Positions 1-11,151 of a stretch of 64,000 bases of DNA are shown here, in pieces; position 1 is the stretch's first letter; each line of letters starts with the position of its first letter. The translations under genes were made by a program, and so were the position numbers. The DNA comes from Diorhabda sublineata (Eukaryota; Arthropoda; Insecta; Coleoptera; Chrysomelidae): the NCBI RefSeq assembly GCF_026230105.1, contig NC_079486.1, forward strand, positions 8,246,001 through 8,310,000, in the 5' to 3' direction. Below the pieces are notes generated by a model. It searched no databases, had not been told where the DNA came from, and worked only from the letters and a program-made list of their open reading frames with translations.

Positions 1-1309
1 AAATGAATTCTAGTTTCAATTTTATTATATATATTGTAAAAAACACATTTGACTGGAAATAATTTTATTTGCTAGTAAGTATCCGCTTTTATTACCATAC
101 ATACTTGGTTCAGATAAGTAAACCTTTGGCCTTCTTTTATTAATTATACAATTAAACAAACAGATGGTTTTGTACGCATTTATGGTCTCATTGTAAAATA
201 TAATTTCTGAAAGTTGAAGGTAGCAACAAACTCCTCAAGTACATTTTTCCAGTCGCACTTTATGAATGAATTTATCATCCCAACAAATATTGATGTTAGT
301 TATTTATTTCACGATTTACCTATCCATAACTTCCCACAGTGATAACAGAAACAGCCTATTTAAAACTATAGAACAAACTAATTATTTTTAAAAATGTTAC
401 GTATAAAAAATCCTGGAGAAGAACAATTTATATTTTCAACTGTAGTAGTTGTTGTCTTTTTTGTAACGTTATAACTATATTAAATATGACGCCTTGTATA
501 TATTTTTAATGGTATATATTTTTTGTATTGCACTTTAATAGGTTATAATTTCAAAAATATATGACTCATGCTTGATTTACCTACAACAGATTTGTGAATA
601 AAATCATTTTGTTTAATTAGTACCAGTAGTAATATAAATATAATTAACTCAACAATGAACTTAGTTTTAACATTTCTATATTGTTTTGTGGTCAATCCAA
701 AAAGTATTAATAGATAATACAATAAATAATATTTTCGATTATTATAACTATTGGCTCTGCGATGTAAAACCAAGACCGGTCCTGGGTTAGTTGGCACACT
801 TACTACACAATGATAAAACTGACAATACGATTATAAGTAGGTATTTTAGTAGTAGTTGATATTTTTTTCTTTATTAGAAAGAGTCTTTTTATTTAATAGT
901 ATTATCCAAATTTTTGCATTGAATCGTAACTTTCAATACAAAGCCAATGAATATAATTATATTAAAAACAGATTATTTAAATATCTTTATTTCTGGTTTT
1001 GTTACAATTCTTTTGAATGGTCTTTTTTGTTTGATTTTAAAAACCCTTATTAAAGGTAAGTATGAGAGTGTTTTTACCGTTGTTGTGAGCATACCAAGAA
1101 ATTTCAATGATGTGTAGTTGTTTTTGAGAATGATACAAAGGTACAATGATATAATATAGAATTAGGGAAATTGCAAATAAGGGTACTACTAATCGTTATT
1201 CCATTTATTCCCGTTATTGAAATGAAATAAATTCAAGTTTTTGAACATAATAAAATACTACTTTACCATAACCATTACAATAAATATGTATGTTAAATTT
1301 GATGTTCCT
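1..1309. other. AT-rich stretch, nothing recognised
   Basis: About 1.3 kb with no coding similarity that I can recognise. The reading frames present, up to 84 codons, are low-complexity and rich in F, I, L, Y and N, as expected by chance in AT-rich DNA. A polypyrimidine stretch ending in CAG near 1317 may be the splice acceptor of the transposon exon that follows. Confidence 0.6.
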
Positions 1310-1737
1310 TATTTCAGGTAAGGCTGTTTTGGCAATCCTAGGCCAGAAATCACTAAGAAATAAACAAACATTTCAGAGAAAATATTAGTCAATTTAAAAT
1401 ATTGCCTACTACTGCTGTACCATTCCGCTACAAATATGATAAAGGTTCAGAAAGTGAATCGGTTAGGGAAAATTTGGACGAACTTAATAATCCAATTGAA
1501 TGTTTCCTCACATCCACAAACATATTCAAATTGTGATTTTATTGCCCCGATTCATTCCATAAACATTGACATGACAGATAGTTCTATCAGTAAACATGAA
1601 GATGAAGAGTGGTTGAAAGAGTTACATAGTCTTCCATTTTGTTCTATGGGACTTGGAGCTAGGAAGCAGTCATTGCAAGAAGAAAATGAACGGTTGAGAA
1701 AGGAACTAACCAATGCTAGGAAAAAAGTCATTCAAAT
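1310..1737 (+). pseudogene. P-element/THAP9-like transposase, N-terminal exon (broken)
   Basis: The exon follows an acceptor-like TTATTTCAG. Around 1405-1440 it reads LPTTAVPFRYKY, a motif that follows the THAP DNA-binding domain in THAP9 and P-type transposases. Near 1673-1737 comes a leucine-zipper-like coiled coil (LQEENERLRKELTNARKK), the dimerisation element expected between the THAP domain and the catalytic core. At least one frame change lies between the two parts, and no complete THAP zinc site is visible upstream. The coding stops where an RTE LINE begins, and the transposase resumes after it at about 2630. Family known; that the two halves are one element is inferred from order and spacing. 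Confidence 0.6.
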
Positions 1738-2629
1738 TAGGCAATAAAATACCTGTGGCAACTGGTATTAGACAAGGGGATAGCCCAAGCCCAATTCTGT
1801 TCAATATCGTAATGGACGAAAACATCAAAGAAGTAAAGCAAGCCGGGAGAGGATACCGAATGGGAGACAAAGAGATAAAAATAATATGCTGTGCTGATGA
1901 CGCAGTAATCATCTCGGAAGACGAAGATAACCTACAGAAGCTCCTATATAAATTCCAAAAAATAGCGAACACGTACAACCTGCAAATATCCACAAAAAAA
2001 CAAAATCTCTCACAATATCTAAAGAACTGAGAAGATGTAAACTAGCGATCTACGATCAGAACGTAGAACAAGTGATGTCCTTCAAATATCTAGGGGCAAA
2101 CATAACAAGCGATAGAAATCTAAAGAAAGAAGTAAAAGCACAAACAACGAAGGCAGTATTAATATCAGGATACCTTAGAGATTTGGCGAAATAAATACAT
2201 GAGCACAAAATGTAAAATTAGAATATATAAAACTTGCGTAAGGCTGGTCATGACATATGCAATAAAAACTAGAGCGGAGAACACAACCACTAAACCGCTC
2301 CTAAGAACAACAGAAATGCGAACTCTGAGATCAATAACAGGATATAAGTTACTCGATCGGAAGAGAAATGAATAAATAAGGGACATGTGCGATATTCAGG
2401 ATGTAGGAAGATGGGCAAGGAGCCGCAGAAGAGAATGGAGAGACCATGTTGACAGAATGCCAAATGAACGGTTAGCAAAAATTGCAAAGGAAAAGAAACC
2501 AGACAAAACTCGACCTCCTGGACGATCACCTATAAGGTGGTATGGAAGCTGATCCTCAGCATGTCAACTACTCCTGGCAAACCCTTGATGAAAATACAGG
2601 ACCTAGTCCTAACGTAAGAAGAAGAAGAA
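1738..2629 (+). mobile_element. RTE-type LINE fragment (reverse transcriptase palm to 3' end), 5'-truncated
   Basis: The first frame begins at the reverse transcriptase motif TGIRQGDSPSPILFNIVMDE and reaches the catalytic box, here CADDAVII, then continues in shifted frames through FKYLGANITSD and the C-terminal RTE motif (VGRWARSRRREWRDHVDRM, about 2400-2460). It ends in a (GAA)n-like tail near 2617-2630. Several frameshifts and stops make it inactive. Truncation at the 5' end is normal for target-primed reverse transcription. It sits inside a P-like transposase, so it is younger than that element. I could not define a clean target-site duplication. Confidence 0.8.
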
Positions 2630-3140
2630 GACGTAAGATGAAATCCTCATGGTTACTATCTGAAAAGAAAACTGGCCTGTCATTATTTTATAAAGGACCT
2701 AAGATATACAGATATTTGCGACAAAAAGGGTTCATTTTACCAGCAATATCAACAGTGAAATCATGGGTTGCCAATTTCCATTGCAAATCTGGATTCAATA
2801 AAAAAATTTTTATGCACCTTACTTTAAAGGCGGTTACGATGCTGCCTTACGAGAAGAAATGTATTCTGATGTTGAAATGTCTATTAAGAGGAATCTTGAG
2901 TACGATATGAAAACAGATTCAGTTGAGGGTTTCGAAAATCTGGGCGAGTCTGGAAGAAAGCCTTTCCCTGCCAATGAAGCTCTAGTTCTCATGATCAGAG
3001 GAATTCAAGCAGCTGGAAAATTCCTATTGCCTACTTTGTATCGAATGGTGGGGTGTCATATGCTTCTTTATGGTGGATAATTACCAAGGCATTGGAAAAA
3101 ACTTAGTTGGACAAAACTAGACACTATAGGCATAGTACGT
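2630..3140 (+). pseudogene. P-element/THAP9-like transposase, catalytic part (broken)
   Basis: After the LINE the frame reads YRYLRQKGFILPAISTVKSW, the conserved THAP9/P helix before the catalytic core. Next comes LDEMSIKRNLEYD (about 2868-2910), whose Asp is the first RNase-H-fold catalytic residue, then ANEALVLMIRGI and, in another frame, SNGGVSYASLWWIITKALEK. At least two frame changes and a stop near 3108 separate these blocks. The second and third catalytic residues are not visible, so the protein is dead. It belongs with the exon at 1310-1737 and differs in sequence from the P-like copies at 5.5 and 36.9 kb. Confidence 0.7.
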
Positions 3141-4689
3141 GGTTTATCAACTACCAATCAGAAACTCATAAAGCATTTGGTGGTTAACAAAAGCCAACCT
3201 TATTTTTTTCATAATGAGAAAAACTTTTTACCATCAGATGACAATGAAGCATTCGCTTCATTAAATGTTGAAGAAGAAGAATTTCACCATGATATTACTT
3301 AATAGCTTCGACAAAGATATAGGGAAAATTTCAGATAATAAAATAATATTAAATTTGAAAAAGAAAATTGTTGGAAAAATAGAAAAAAATAGAAAAAATT
3401 CTTCCCGAGTGGTATGCAACAAATGCAATCTGTTGTATCAATATATTTTCAATTTATTATTGCGAACTCAGATCTCCAAATATTGTAATACTTTTTCAAG
3501 TTCATTAAAAACTAAACAGACCCTTTTTTTACAAACCAATACACAATCTTTTTTATGTCAACGTTTGGGTAGCGTTGATCCGGCTACCGTTATGAAGAAT
3601 AGTGTTTTATAAAATTGTTGGTCCCAAGTTGACATTAATGAAAAAATTCTAAAACTAGAACATCAATAATACTATAAATTATTGATGTTCTATAACCTTC
3701 ATGCTAAAAAAATATCATCTAGGTATCTTTAGAATTATAAGCAACAAATAGATTTAGTAAGTTCCGAATATCGACGACGGTATGTTTTCAAGAAAGGACA
3801 TATTATATTGCACAATTGAAGAATTCTACAATGTCATTAATTGAATTATTAGTACGATAGTGTAATATGATACATTTAGTATATTTAATCTCGTTATGTT
3901 TAAAATATTAGTATAGTTAGAAATTTTTACAAGTTATTGTTTTTGATTTTATCAAACATATTAATACCGTTCGAAAGCGGAACAAAATCAAAAATATTTT
4001 TCCCAGGAAGAAAGGGGAAAATGGATAAATCACATAAATCAACTCAAAGAAAAAACATACAAAATAGCCAGGACTTATTTCTTCGCCTCTTCAAAATATC
4101 ATCAAAATATGAATGTTTCAAAAATACATTCATGACAGAGGTTGTGAAATCGCAAATTCATATTATTTCAGTTACCAAAGGGAAGTATATATAATTTATA
4201 TACTTTTTTGCAAGGATCCTTCTTTCTATCCCAAATTTAAGTGATTAACAGAATAATGAAAAATGATTTGTTTCATTTGCTAGTGCTACACGAATTCATT
4301 ACAAATTTTTTTTATACATTTAAATTGGTGACCAATAATTAGTACAGATATTAAGTTTATTTTCGGTTCGAGATGAATATATGCTATAACATTATTAGAG
4401 ACATGATATTTCAAAATACGCCCCATCTATCTATTGTAAAGATTCCTATCGAATAGGTAATTTGTATCACTTTCGTAATAAAAAGTAAATTTGGCAACAA
4501 TGTAATGTCGGTTCGAATTTCGAAGATAAAGAAAACAACTATACTATTCTTTATAAAATACTACAAGCAACATGCGAAATGTATTCAACTTGTATGTATG
4601 TATTCTCACAGTCTTGTTGGAAACCACTTTTTTGTTTAAGCACCCATTTACTTTCTATGACCCTTTTTGTTCACGAGCCACGACACTTC
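3141..4689. other. Decayed or unrecognised sequence
   Basis: Frames at 3265-3612 and 3937-4194 are lysine- and asparagine-rich with no recognisable motif. The first part (to about 3290) still looks codon-like in one frame (KLDTIGIVRGLSTTNQ) and may be the tail of the preceding transposase. From about 3640 to 4690 I see only AT-rich DNA, including a short inverted repeat near 3657-3692 (ACATCAATAATACTATAAAT against ATTGATGT). Confidence 0.4.
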
Positions 4690-5505
4690 TGACCTTGTAT
4701 TATTTTCTTTAAACACTTTCATCTTCATATGTAATTTCCAGTTCTGTTTCAGTATAAAAACTCACATCATAGTCTCTCATCCTGGCTGCTTGTCTAATTT
4801 CTCTTCTTCTTATTCTTATTTTCTTGTATGATGATAGATTATTTTTCATTTCCGGAATGAAAACCACATCTCTATATATACCAACTTCATTTGTGTCAGA
4901 AAAATATATGCGATAACCCTATACCTACTGTATCGCTATAGCCTACAAAGATTCCCAAGAAACTTTTGGCATCTAGTTTCGTTCTTTTCTCTTTGTGAAT
5001 GTGTACAGAACATTTTGCACCAAATTCTCTGTAAAATTTGATATCAAAGTTTCTTTTGAACAAAAGTTTATGTGGGGTATCTTTTATGTTCGAATTGCAT
5101 CCAACTCTATTGAGAACAAAAAATGCTGCATTTAAGGCTCCTGCCAAAAGGTTTTTATCTAAGTTTTTACTGTGCAACATTGTTCTCATGTCTCTTTCCG
5201 TACGTCCATTCTTTTCTGGATTGTAAGGACATGTAGTCTCGTGTATCTTACTATCTAACAAGCATTTTAGATTTTTGTTGACAAATTCTAGGCCCTTGCC
5301 TGTTCGAAGTCTTTTTATATGACATCCTGTCTGATTTTTGGTCATTTCAATAAATTTCTTAAAATTATCGATAACTTCTGATTTTTGTTTTAAGTAAAAT
5401 ACAAATCTATAGCATGAAAACTCATCTTTAATTGTTAGAAAATACCTTATTTGTCCGAGTGATGCCTCTTTGTTTTCTTGCATATAGTACACACATGTTC
5501 CTGAA
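4690..5505 (-). pseudogene. Ty1/copia polyprotein remnant: integrase core to linker
   Basis: Read leftwards on the minus strand, this is a copia integrase: RYFLTIKDEFSCYRFVFYLK, then RLRTGKGLEFVN, then NPEKNGRTERDMRTMLHSK, then FGAKCSVHIHKEKRTKLDAK and FLGIFVGYSD. Copia proteins normally have RTDNG at the second site; here it reads RTGKG, so the second catalytic Asp is gone. After a frame change near 4895 the sequence continues as GIYRDVVFIPEMKNNLSSY, the conserved linker before reverse transcriptase. It lacks gag, protease, LTRs and reverse transcriptase. The open frame runs on past 5505 into antisense of a P-like element, so the long frame is chimeric. Related reverse transcriptase pieces occur at 37.2 and 38.3 kb. 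Confidence 0.85.
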
Positions 5506-6380
5506 AAAACAAGAAACTTTGCAGGAAATCTCAGCAGTTCTGATTTCGATACACTGAAGAAGGCGAAGAAAAAATATGAATATTCTAAAAAATAGAGTGG
5601 CTCTTCAAAGAAAAGAGATTGAGCGACTCCATCAACCTGATCGAAGTCTAAAGTAAATTTTTCTATTTCTTTGAGTAACAATTTGGTGTTTGATGAACTT
5701 TGTTTGAGAGCAAAGTAACTTCCCTCTAGTCTCAAATAAAAGTTAATCTTCCAAAATTTATACAGCCAAACTTTTATTTTTAGGCTTCCATTCCAGGCAG
5801 CACTAATGAAATTTTGGAAAGAATGCTGAAAGCAAGAAGTGAAGAAAATATTCTCCAGAATTCAGGACGTTTGCTGTAACCTTAAGTTTCTATTCACCAA
5901 GAACATATAATTTTACTAGTAATACATACATACATACAATCATTACAGTACATTGTTACCATTCCAAAATGGTATTAAAGTGCGGATGATTCACCAAGCT
6001 AGAGCAAAGAAGCTTTATGTGCTCTAAAACCAAAATCCAAAAATTTTGTGACAGTGAAATTGTAAGTAATTTGATTTGGGATGAAATTTGCATTAAGAAG
6101 ACGGATTAAATGAAGAGGAAAAGAAGACGGATTGAATGAAGAGGGAAAAAATTTACAGGATATGTGGACATTGGGACAAACGTGAATACTGACGAATTAC
6201 CCGAAGGAAGGGACCTGTTGGGTACTTCTTTTTGCAAGGACTTTGTGGTAGCGAAAAAGCTGATTTTATAAAGAAGTGCCATGAATTTATGCGTGAAAGT
6301 TGGGTAAAAGTTTCGTCAATGATTTTTGATGGTGCCATGGCCAATTGGCAAAGGTTTAAATCTTTTTTTTGGTGAATAAT
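5505..6380 (+). pseudogene. P-element/THAP9-like transposase, second lineage (broken)
   Basis: In successive frames: TRNFAGNLSSSDFDT and AKKKYEYSK (post-THAP linker, 5510-5590), MLKARSEENILQNSGRL then TLSFYSPRTYNF (5820-5920), LIWDEICIKK with the first catalytic Asp (about 6075), then TGYVDIGTNVNTDELPEG, GLCGSEKADFIKKCHEFMRE and VSSMIFDGAMANW with the second catalytic Asp (about 6320). These are the ordered landmarks of THAP9-type transposases. Multiple frameshifts and a duplicated 25-bp stretch near 6105-6145 disrupt it. An inverted copy of the same segment lies at 36910-36060. Confidence 0.75.
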
Positions 6381-6403
6381 ATAAAGTTAAAATCATTACT
6401 CGG

Positions 6404-6595
6404 ATGTTGAAATATTATAAGGAAAGCAGTAGTCAAAAACAAGATGAAAGTGATGTGAAGAAAAGCCATGACGAGGAAAATGATGTTGGAAGCAAAAAAC
6501 AAGAAACAGAAAAGTCAGTAATGACAAAAACCATATTTCAAATTATCAGCAATGTACTTACGGTTCGGTTTTGCCTTCTTAGGGACTTCTCTTAA
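6404..6595 (+). repeat. Dispersed repeat with acidic QDESDVKK frame
   Basis: The segment reads SSSQKQDESDVKKSHDEEND in one frame. It recurs inverted at about 35930-36060 and directly at 39055-39180 (NRSQKQDESNVKKNHDEEND). In both inverted copies it directly follows the P-like transposase, so it probably belongs to that element, perhaps an acidic linker, and it has been copied with it. No domain recognised. Confidence 0.5.
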
Positions 6596-7810
6596 AAATT
6601 CTAGCCTAATAAAAATAAGTTTTGCATTGATATGTTTATTATTATAAATTATTAATAAATTTTTTGTCTCCACATTTGTTTTTGAATAAGAATAACTTTC
6701 AAGGTACTTACCATTTAACCAATCTAATCACTTTGTACAAATTAAACAATATATGTGCAAATCGAACTAAACGAGTAATGGAGAAATGTTCTGAAAAGTT
6801 TTGGTTGTATGTGACTTGGTTGAGATATTATAGATTATTTCATTTTCAAATAATCAGCAATGTACTTATTCGGTTCGGTTTTGCCATCTTTTAAAAATTC
6901 TAGCCTAATAAAAATAAGTTTTGCATTGAGATGTTTATTATTATCTATCCTACTTGCCTGGGGTCGTTCGTAATTGTTTTAAAAATTATCGATGGAGGTG
7001 AGATAGCGCAAGTATATAACTATAAATATCTAGGCCATGAAGTGAGGATAGCAAGAGATAACCAAACGTGTGAGATAAAGCGTCGAATACAGTTAGGATG
7101 GATAGCTTTTGGCAAATTGAGTAGTACCTTGAAATCAGACTTACCAATAAGCCTAAAGAGAAAAGTATATGAGCAGTGTGTTATACCTGTGATGTCCTAT
7201 GGGGCAGAGACGCTTACCCTCACGAGACAAACTGCAGGAAAGATGAGAGTGGCGCAACGGACAATGGAAAGGGCAATGTTGGGAATTACGAGAAAGGATA
7301 GAATTACAAATGATAACATAAGAAGAAGAACAAACGTTAAGGACATTATTGAAATTATAGCCCAAAAGAAATGGAAATGGGCAGGCCATGTAGCCCGAAT
7401 GACGGATAATAGATGGACGAAAAGAATATTGTAGTGAAGGCCAAGAATGGATAAGAGAAGTAGAGGCAGGCCGCCAACAAGTTGGAGTGACGATGTAAAG
7501 AAAATTGCAGGAAATTGGATACATACAGCTCAAGATAGAGATAGATGGTTTAAACTAGAGGAGGCCTATATCCAGCAGTGGATGGAAGATGGCTGATAGA
7601 TGATGATGATGTTTATTATTATGAATTATTAATAAATTTTTTGTCTCATCACTTGTTTTTAAATAAGAACTTTCAAGGCACTTAACATTTAACCAATCTA
7701 ATCACTTTGTACAAATTAAACATTATATGTGCAAATCGAACTAAACAAGTAATGAGAAATGTCCTGAAAAGTTTTGATTGTATATTACTTGGTTGAGATA
7801 TTATAGATTA
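6590..7810 (+). repeat. Tandem duplication of a ~240-bp unit, second copy split by a LINE
   Basis: Unit one (about 6595-6835) begins AAAATTCTAGCCTAATAAAA and ends GGTTGAGATATTATAGATTA. Unit two begins with the same bases at about 6893, is interrupted at 6945-7607 by a LINE, and resumes at 7608 with the same order to about 7810. An inverted single copy of this unit lies at 35640-35870, so the tandem arrangement arose in, or was lost from, only one location. Confidence 0.75.
6945..7607 (+). mobile_element. RTE-type LINE 3' fragment with intact target-site duplication
   Basis: The frame from about 6979 to 7434 encodes the C-terminal part of an RTE reverse transcriptase: YNYKYLGHEVRIARDNQTCE, KRKVYEQCVIPVMSYGAETL, RTMERAMLGITRKDRITN and KKWKWAGHVARM. 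After one stop near 7432 it continues as RSRGRPPTSWSDDVKKIAG and ends in a (TGA)n-type tail at about 7594-7607. The flanks carry a perfect 15-bp direct repeat GATGTTTATTATTAT (6930-6944 and 7608-7622), the target-site duplication. It is severely 5'-truncated and not mobile. Its clean borders make it one of the younger insertions here. Confidence 0.88.
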
Positions 7811-7924
7811 TAATGGAGACTATCTAAAACGTTCAAATAAGATGTGAGAATGCTTATGGTTTCAAACGTAAATGAAAATGATTTTTTTTAACTTGATTTA
7901 TACAATCATAAATAATTTCGAATT

Positions 7925-8290
7925 ATATAAGTATGAAGAATTAGAAAATAGAGCCGAAGATACCTCCAATATTGATCTCTAAACCGAATGGATACAATTA
8001 TGGAATGAACGTTTCATTGAATTGCATAGTGACAAATTGAAAAGAGTCAAATGAGCATTAAGAAAACGAATGGCAATACCAATACTGACAATTCCAGATC
8101 AGATAATACTTCGAATGGCTAATGAAGATGATGATAGAAAACAAAAGGGGAAAAGTGTTGATTATTTCATAAAGTACGCGAGGACAATTTTTGTGCTGCA
8201 TTTACTACTACCTGCTGCTACCACCACACTCACTATTATACTGTCTGACGCCGGTTTCGATGTTCTCTAGTTTCTATGTGATTTGTACAT
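7925..8290 (+). repeat. Repeat with inverted copy at 40.6 kb
   Basis: The segment from about 7980 to 8210 is repeated in reverse orientation at 40607-40790. In frame it reads TEWIQLWNERFIELHSDKLK and then MANEDDDRKQKGKSVDYF; no family recognised. At 40606 the homology is cut by the end of a DNA transposon, so this copy at 8 kb approximates the empty site of that insertion. Confidence 0.6.
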
Positions 8291-8519
8291 AACAAAAAAT
8301 ATTACTGCGTATACTTTGATATCAGGTGGTTATTTGTTTGAATTAGATACAAAAAACTACAGGAAGAGGTGATTTATAAGATATTAACTGTTTTTTGTAT
8401 TTGTAATAACTGCAAATGATCAAAGGATTATTTCTTAAAGGAAAGACTATCATTACTCTGACTGAATTAGAACAACTTTCAAATTCAGTTTTAAGTTCAA
8501 TAATTACTCATCTTGTACT

Positions 8520-8900
8520 GGATACTGTGCACAATTTGAAATTATTATTATTATAATTATTTTCTAGTTTATGCTCTTTGAAAAATAGCAAATGAATTTT
8601 CTCCAATTTTTTCGATAATAATATAATGGGATTCGCATAGAACTGCTTTTGTTACTTGCCATTTTTCTTAATTAAAAAGTATCTAATAATGAAAAATCAC
8701 ATTGTTAACAGCAGTTAATTTGAAATTAGAATTTTCTCTTTATAGAAAAATTGTTTCTGATTTGGTATAATATGTTCGTTTCTATTAATGATCTTCGCAC
8801 AGATAATTTTGTAATCCATTTACTTAACAAACTTTTCTATCTTGATTAAACTTTTCAATGAATATGTAACTAACTCCTAATTTTAATGTACCAACATGGA
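8520..8900 (+). repeat. Diverged dispersed repeat (copies at 31.4 and 35.5 kb)
   Basis: About 360 bp is repeated in direct orientation at 31395-31755, clearly diverged with small indels, and about 115 bp in inverted orientation at 35510-35627 with higher identity. It has no coding potential. Shared stretches include TACTTGCCATTTTTCT and GAATATGTAACTAACTCCTA. Confidence 0.6.
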
Positions 8901-9079
8901 TTTTAAATATAATTATAGAATTATTGATGTCATTGAATTTGAAGAAAATCTGTCAGGTTTTGATTTACAAACACTTTTTATAATTTTTTTAAGATTTATA
9001 CATTATAGAAATGCATAACTCAATAAATAACTTGATATTAATGAATATGCAAGAGCCAGGAAGTGTAGAAAAAGACAGA

Positions 9080-9403
9080 ATATGTGTATTGAAGCCAGTC
9101 CTTTATCAAGTGGATTTGAGGATAACTTTGCGAATGAAGAGGTAAGATGAAAATACCAATTTTAAATATAGTAATGTCTTAATTTGTCTGTAGGAAAATG
9201 TTGCATCTGGCGATCTGATAGAAAAAACCAATCGCAATCAAGCAGAATCAGAAAATAGAGATATAAAGTTTTGGATAGGTTTAGAAGAGGAAGAATATAC
9301 TTTTGAGGACATCATTAAAACAGTTACTGAAATTTTAAAATATAAGGATGCAGAAAAAAATAAATTAATAAATAAATATATTAATGCAGCTGAATGTTCT
9401 TGA
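9080..9403 (+). CDS. Two-exon C-terminal gene fragment, possibly dystrophin-related tail
   Basis: The first exon in frame (from ATG at 9080: MCIEASPLSSGFEDNFANEE) ends at a GTAAGA donor near 9142. The intron is about 50 bp and ends TCTGTAG. The second exon then reads in phase ENVASGDLIEKTNRNQ through RDIKFWIGLEEEEYTFEDII to a stop after INAAECS (about 9403). An in-frame stop lies upstream of the visible part. SGDLIE followed by DI and WIG resembles the tail exon at 63.4 kb (SGD, DISTWIG), so it may be a relative of that gene; this is weak. A short inverted copy of the first exon lies at 35420-35475. Confidence 0.4.
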
Positions 9404-9511
9404 ATTTAGGTCTCTTCTGTCTTAAAATTAGTTTTTTTTGTTAATTTAAAAAAAGGTTCGACGTTGTGACTTTTCTTTGAGCCTTTATCAAAATATGCTA
9501 CTGAGAATTTG

Positions 9512-9513
<2 letters not shown>

Positions 9514-9586
<73 letters not shown>
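9514..9586. repeat. (TA)n microsatellite
   Basis: Uninterrupted TA dinucleotides, about 36 units. Confidence 0.95.
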
Positions 9587-9588
<2 letters not shown>

Positions 9589-9949
9589 ATTTATAGATGA
9601 AATCAACTTAGAACTTTGTTCTTATAAGAAAAATTAATTTTTCCTTATTAGATTCCGTTTCAAGAATTAGTATATGTCTTTACTCAACCTCTAGACAGAA
9701 CTAAATTTGTTTATTCCAAAGAAGTTCTGTGTATATTTTTGGATTTAGCTTTACTTCGTTTGTTTTATATGTATGTTTTAATACAATTTCAATGTTGTTC
9801 TATTTTATACTGTTCACTCCTTTATTGTATAAGCAGCTTGACAATTGTTGTCTCTATCGACTTGGGCTCCCCTGTGGTGGTTATTCCAATACCCGAAGGG
9901 AGTGTCCCACATACTTTTTACATACACACAATAGTATGATTGAATCAAT

Positions 9950-10645
9950 TTATTATTTTGAAAATGAGGTGACACCTCCAGAAATATTGAAGAAAATTTA
10001 CTGGATGATCGTCGAGTGAAAGTGCGCTAGCTAGCAGACATAGTAGGCATTGCAAAAAGTGTGGCACACTCCATCGAGTATTTGGCAATATTTGAAATAG
10101 AGCCGTTCCATAATCATAGATGGAAAGTGGGTATATCACTTCACACCAGAAACAGAACACTAAAAACAATGGACTGAAAAGGGAGGCTCCAAATAAGACA
10201 AAGGCCGTTTCATATGTAGACAAGTTCATGGCATCGGTTTTTAGGGATGCGAGTGAGATAATTTTCATTGACTATCTTGAAAAAGGAGAAACTATCAAGC
10301 TGAGTATAATGCGAACTTACGTTTTAGTTGGAAAACCAAGCAAAACGGCGGATTTTTGCTAAGAAGAAAGTGTTATTCAATCAAGACAATGTATCCGTTA
10401 TTGCAATGGCGAAAATTAATTAATTAAAGTTTAAATTGTTACCTCATTCACCCTATTCGCCAGATTAAGCTCCCTGCGATTATTTTCTGACCCCAGACTT
10501 GAAAAAAAGGTTTGGTAGTCGAGCAATGAAGAGGTAATGTCCACATTATATGGAGCTAAAAGGACCTTGAAAAATAAATATATTTTTTTTCCAAAATTTT
10601 TGTGTTTTCTTTGTTAAGCTAGGTACTTCTGGAACCATCCTAGTA
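9950..10645 (+). pseudogene. mariner transposase remnant 1
   Basis: It starts at the helix-turn-helix linker (PPEILKKIYWMIVE). After frameshifts it gives a 10120-10362 frame with VSYVDKFMASVFRDASEIIF then FIDYLEKGETI, the box with the second catalytic Asp of mariner transposases. Later pieces read NQDNVSV (third catalytic region) and LPHSPYSPD-like sequence with stops. The right end, GGTACTTCTGGAACCATCCT at about 10621-10640, looks like a mariner terminal repeat. The N-terminus is missing. A close inverted relative lies at 34390-35195. Confidence 0.8.
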
Positions 10646-10706
10646 TACTGAAAATGGATACATGGGATAATTTTCATACGTCATGCTTAGTAATAATCTG
10701 TTTCAG

Positions 10707-10816
10707 GCTCCCGGCTTTGTAGGCATAAATGAATCTGTTTATATTATGGGCAGAAAACCAACCAAAAATTCCCAATTGAATCCCGATTCTTCACAGAATA
10801 AAAATGGCAGAACCAA
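10707..10816 (+). other. Isolated exon candidate
   Basis: A 110-bp open segment lies between CTGTTTCAG (acceptor) and GTAAGTG (donor). It reads APGFVGINESVYIMGRKPTK then NSQLNPDSSQNKNGRTK in one frame. Both splice sites are strong, and its base composition is richer in G and C than its surroundings. I recognise no family and cannot connect it to a neighbouring exon. Confidence 0.35.
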
Positions 10817-11016
10817 GTAAGTGATTATAACACTCTGCAAAAAATATTTATTTATGTATTACGGATGACAAATAACCTATTATAGCCGACCGTGCAAATT
10901 GAGATACAGCCGAGACAAACAGACAGTTTTTCTCCGGGATGCTTGTTACATTTTTTCGTCGACCTGTATATGATTATGTTAGTATTTCCGGAACGATGGT
11001 GATATTCATATATACA

Positions 11017-11151
11017 CACTGTTAACACTACACGAAATCTCACAATTACACTGTCTGGAATGTAAACTGTTCACTCAGTCGTGAAGACGAAAACTTGATT
11101 ATCGAAACACGCATCAGACAGAGTAATTTAAGAGTTAGTGCAAACAGTGTG
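11017..11151. repeat. Imperfect hairpin repeat
   Basis: Arms of about 40 bp pair imperfectly: the left contains ACACACTGTT and ATTACACTGTCTG, the right contains CAGACAGAGTAAT and AACAGTGTGT. The loop contains GTCGTGAAGACGAAAACTTG followed by ATTATCGAAACACGCATC. The arrangement suggests a short foldback or miniature transposable element. Confidence 0.5.

Noticed and set aside
5506..5735. N-terminal 77 codons of the long minus frame at 4896-5735
   Set aside because: Not copia. This part is antisense of the P-like transposase; the frame is a chance fusion across a breakpoint.
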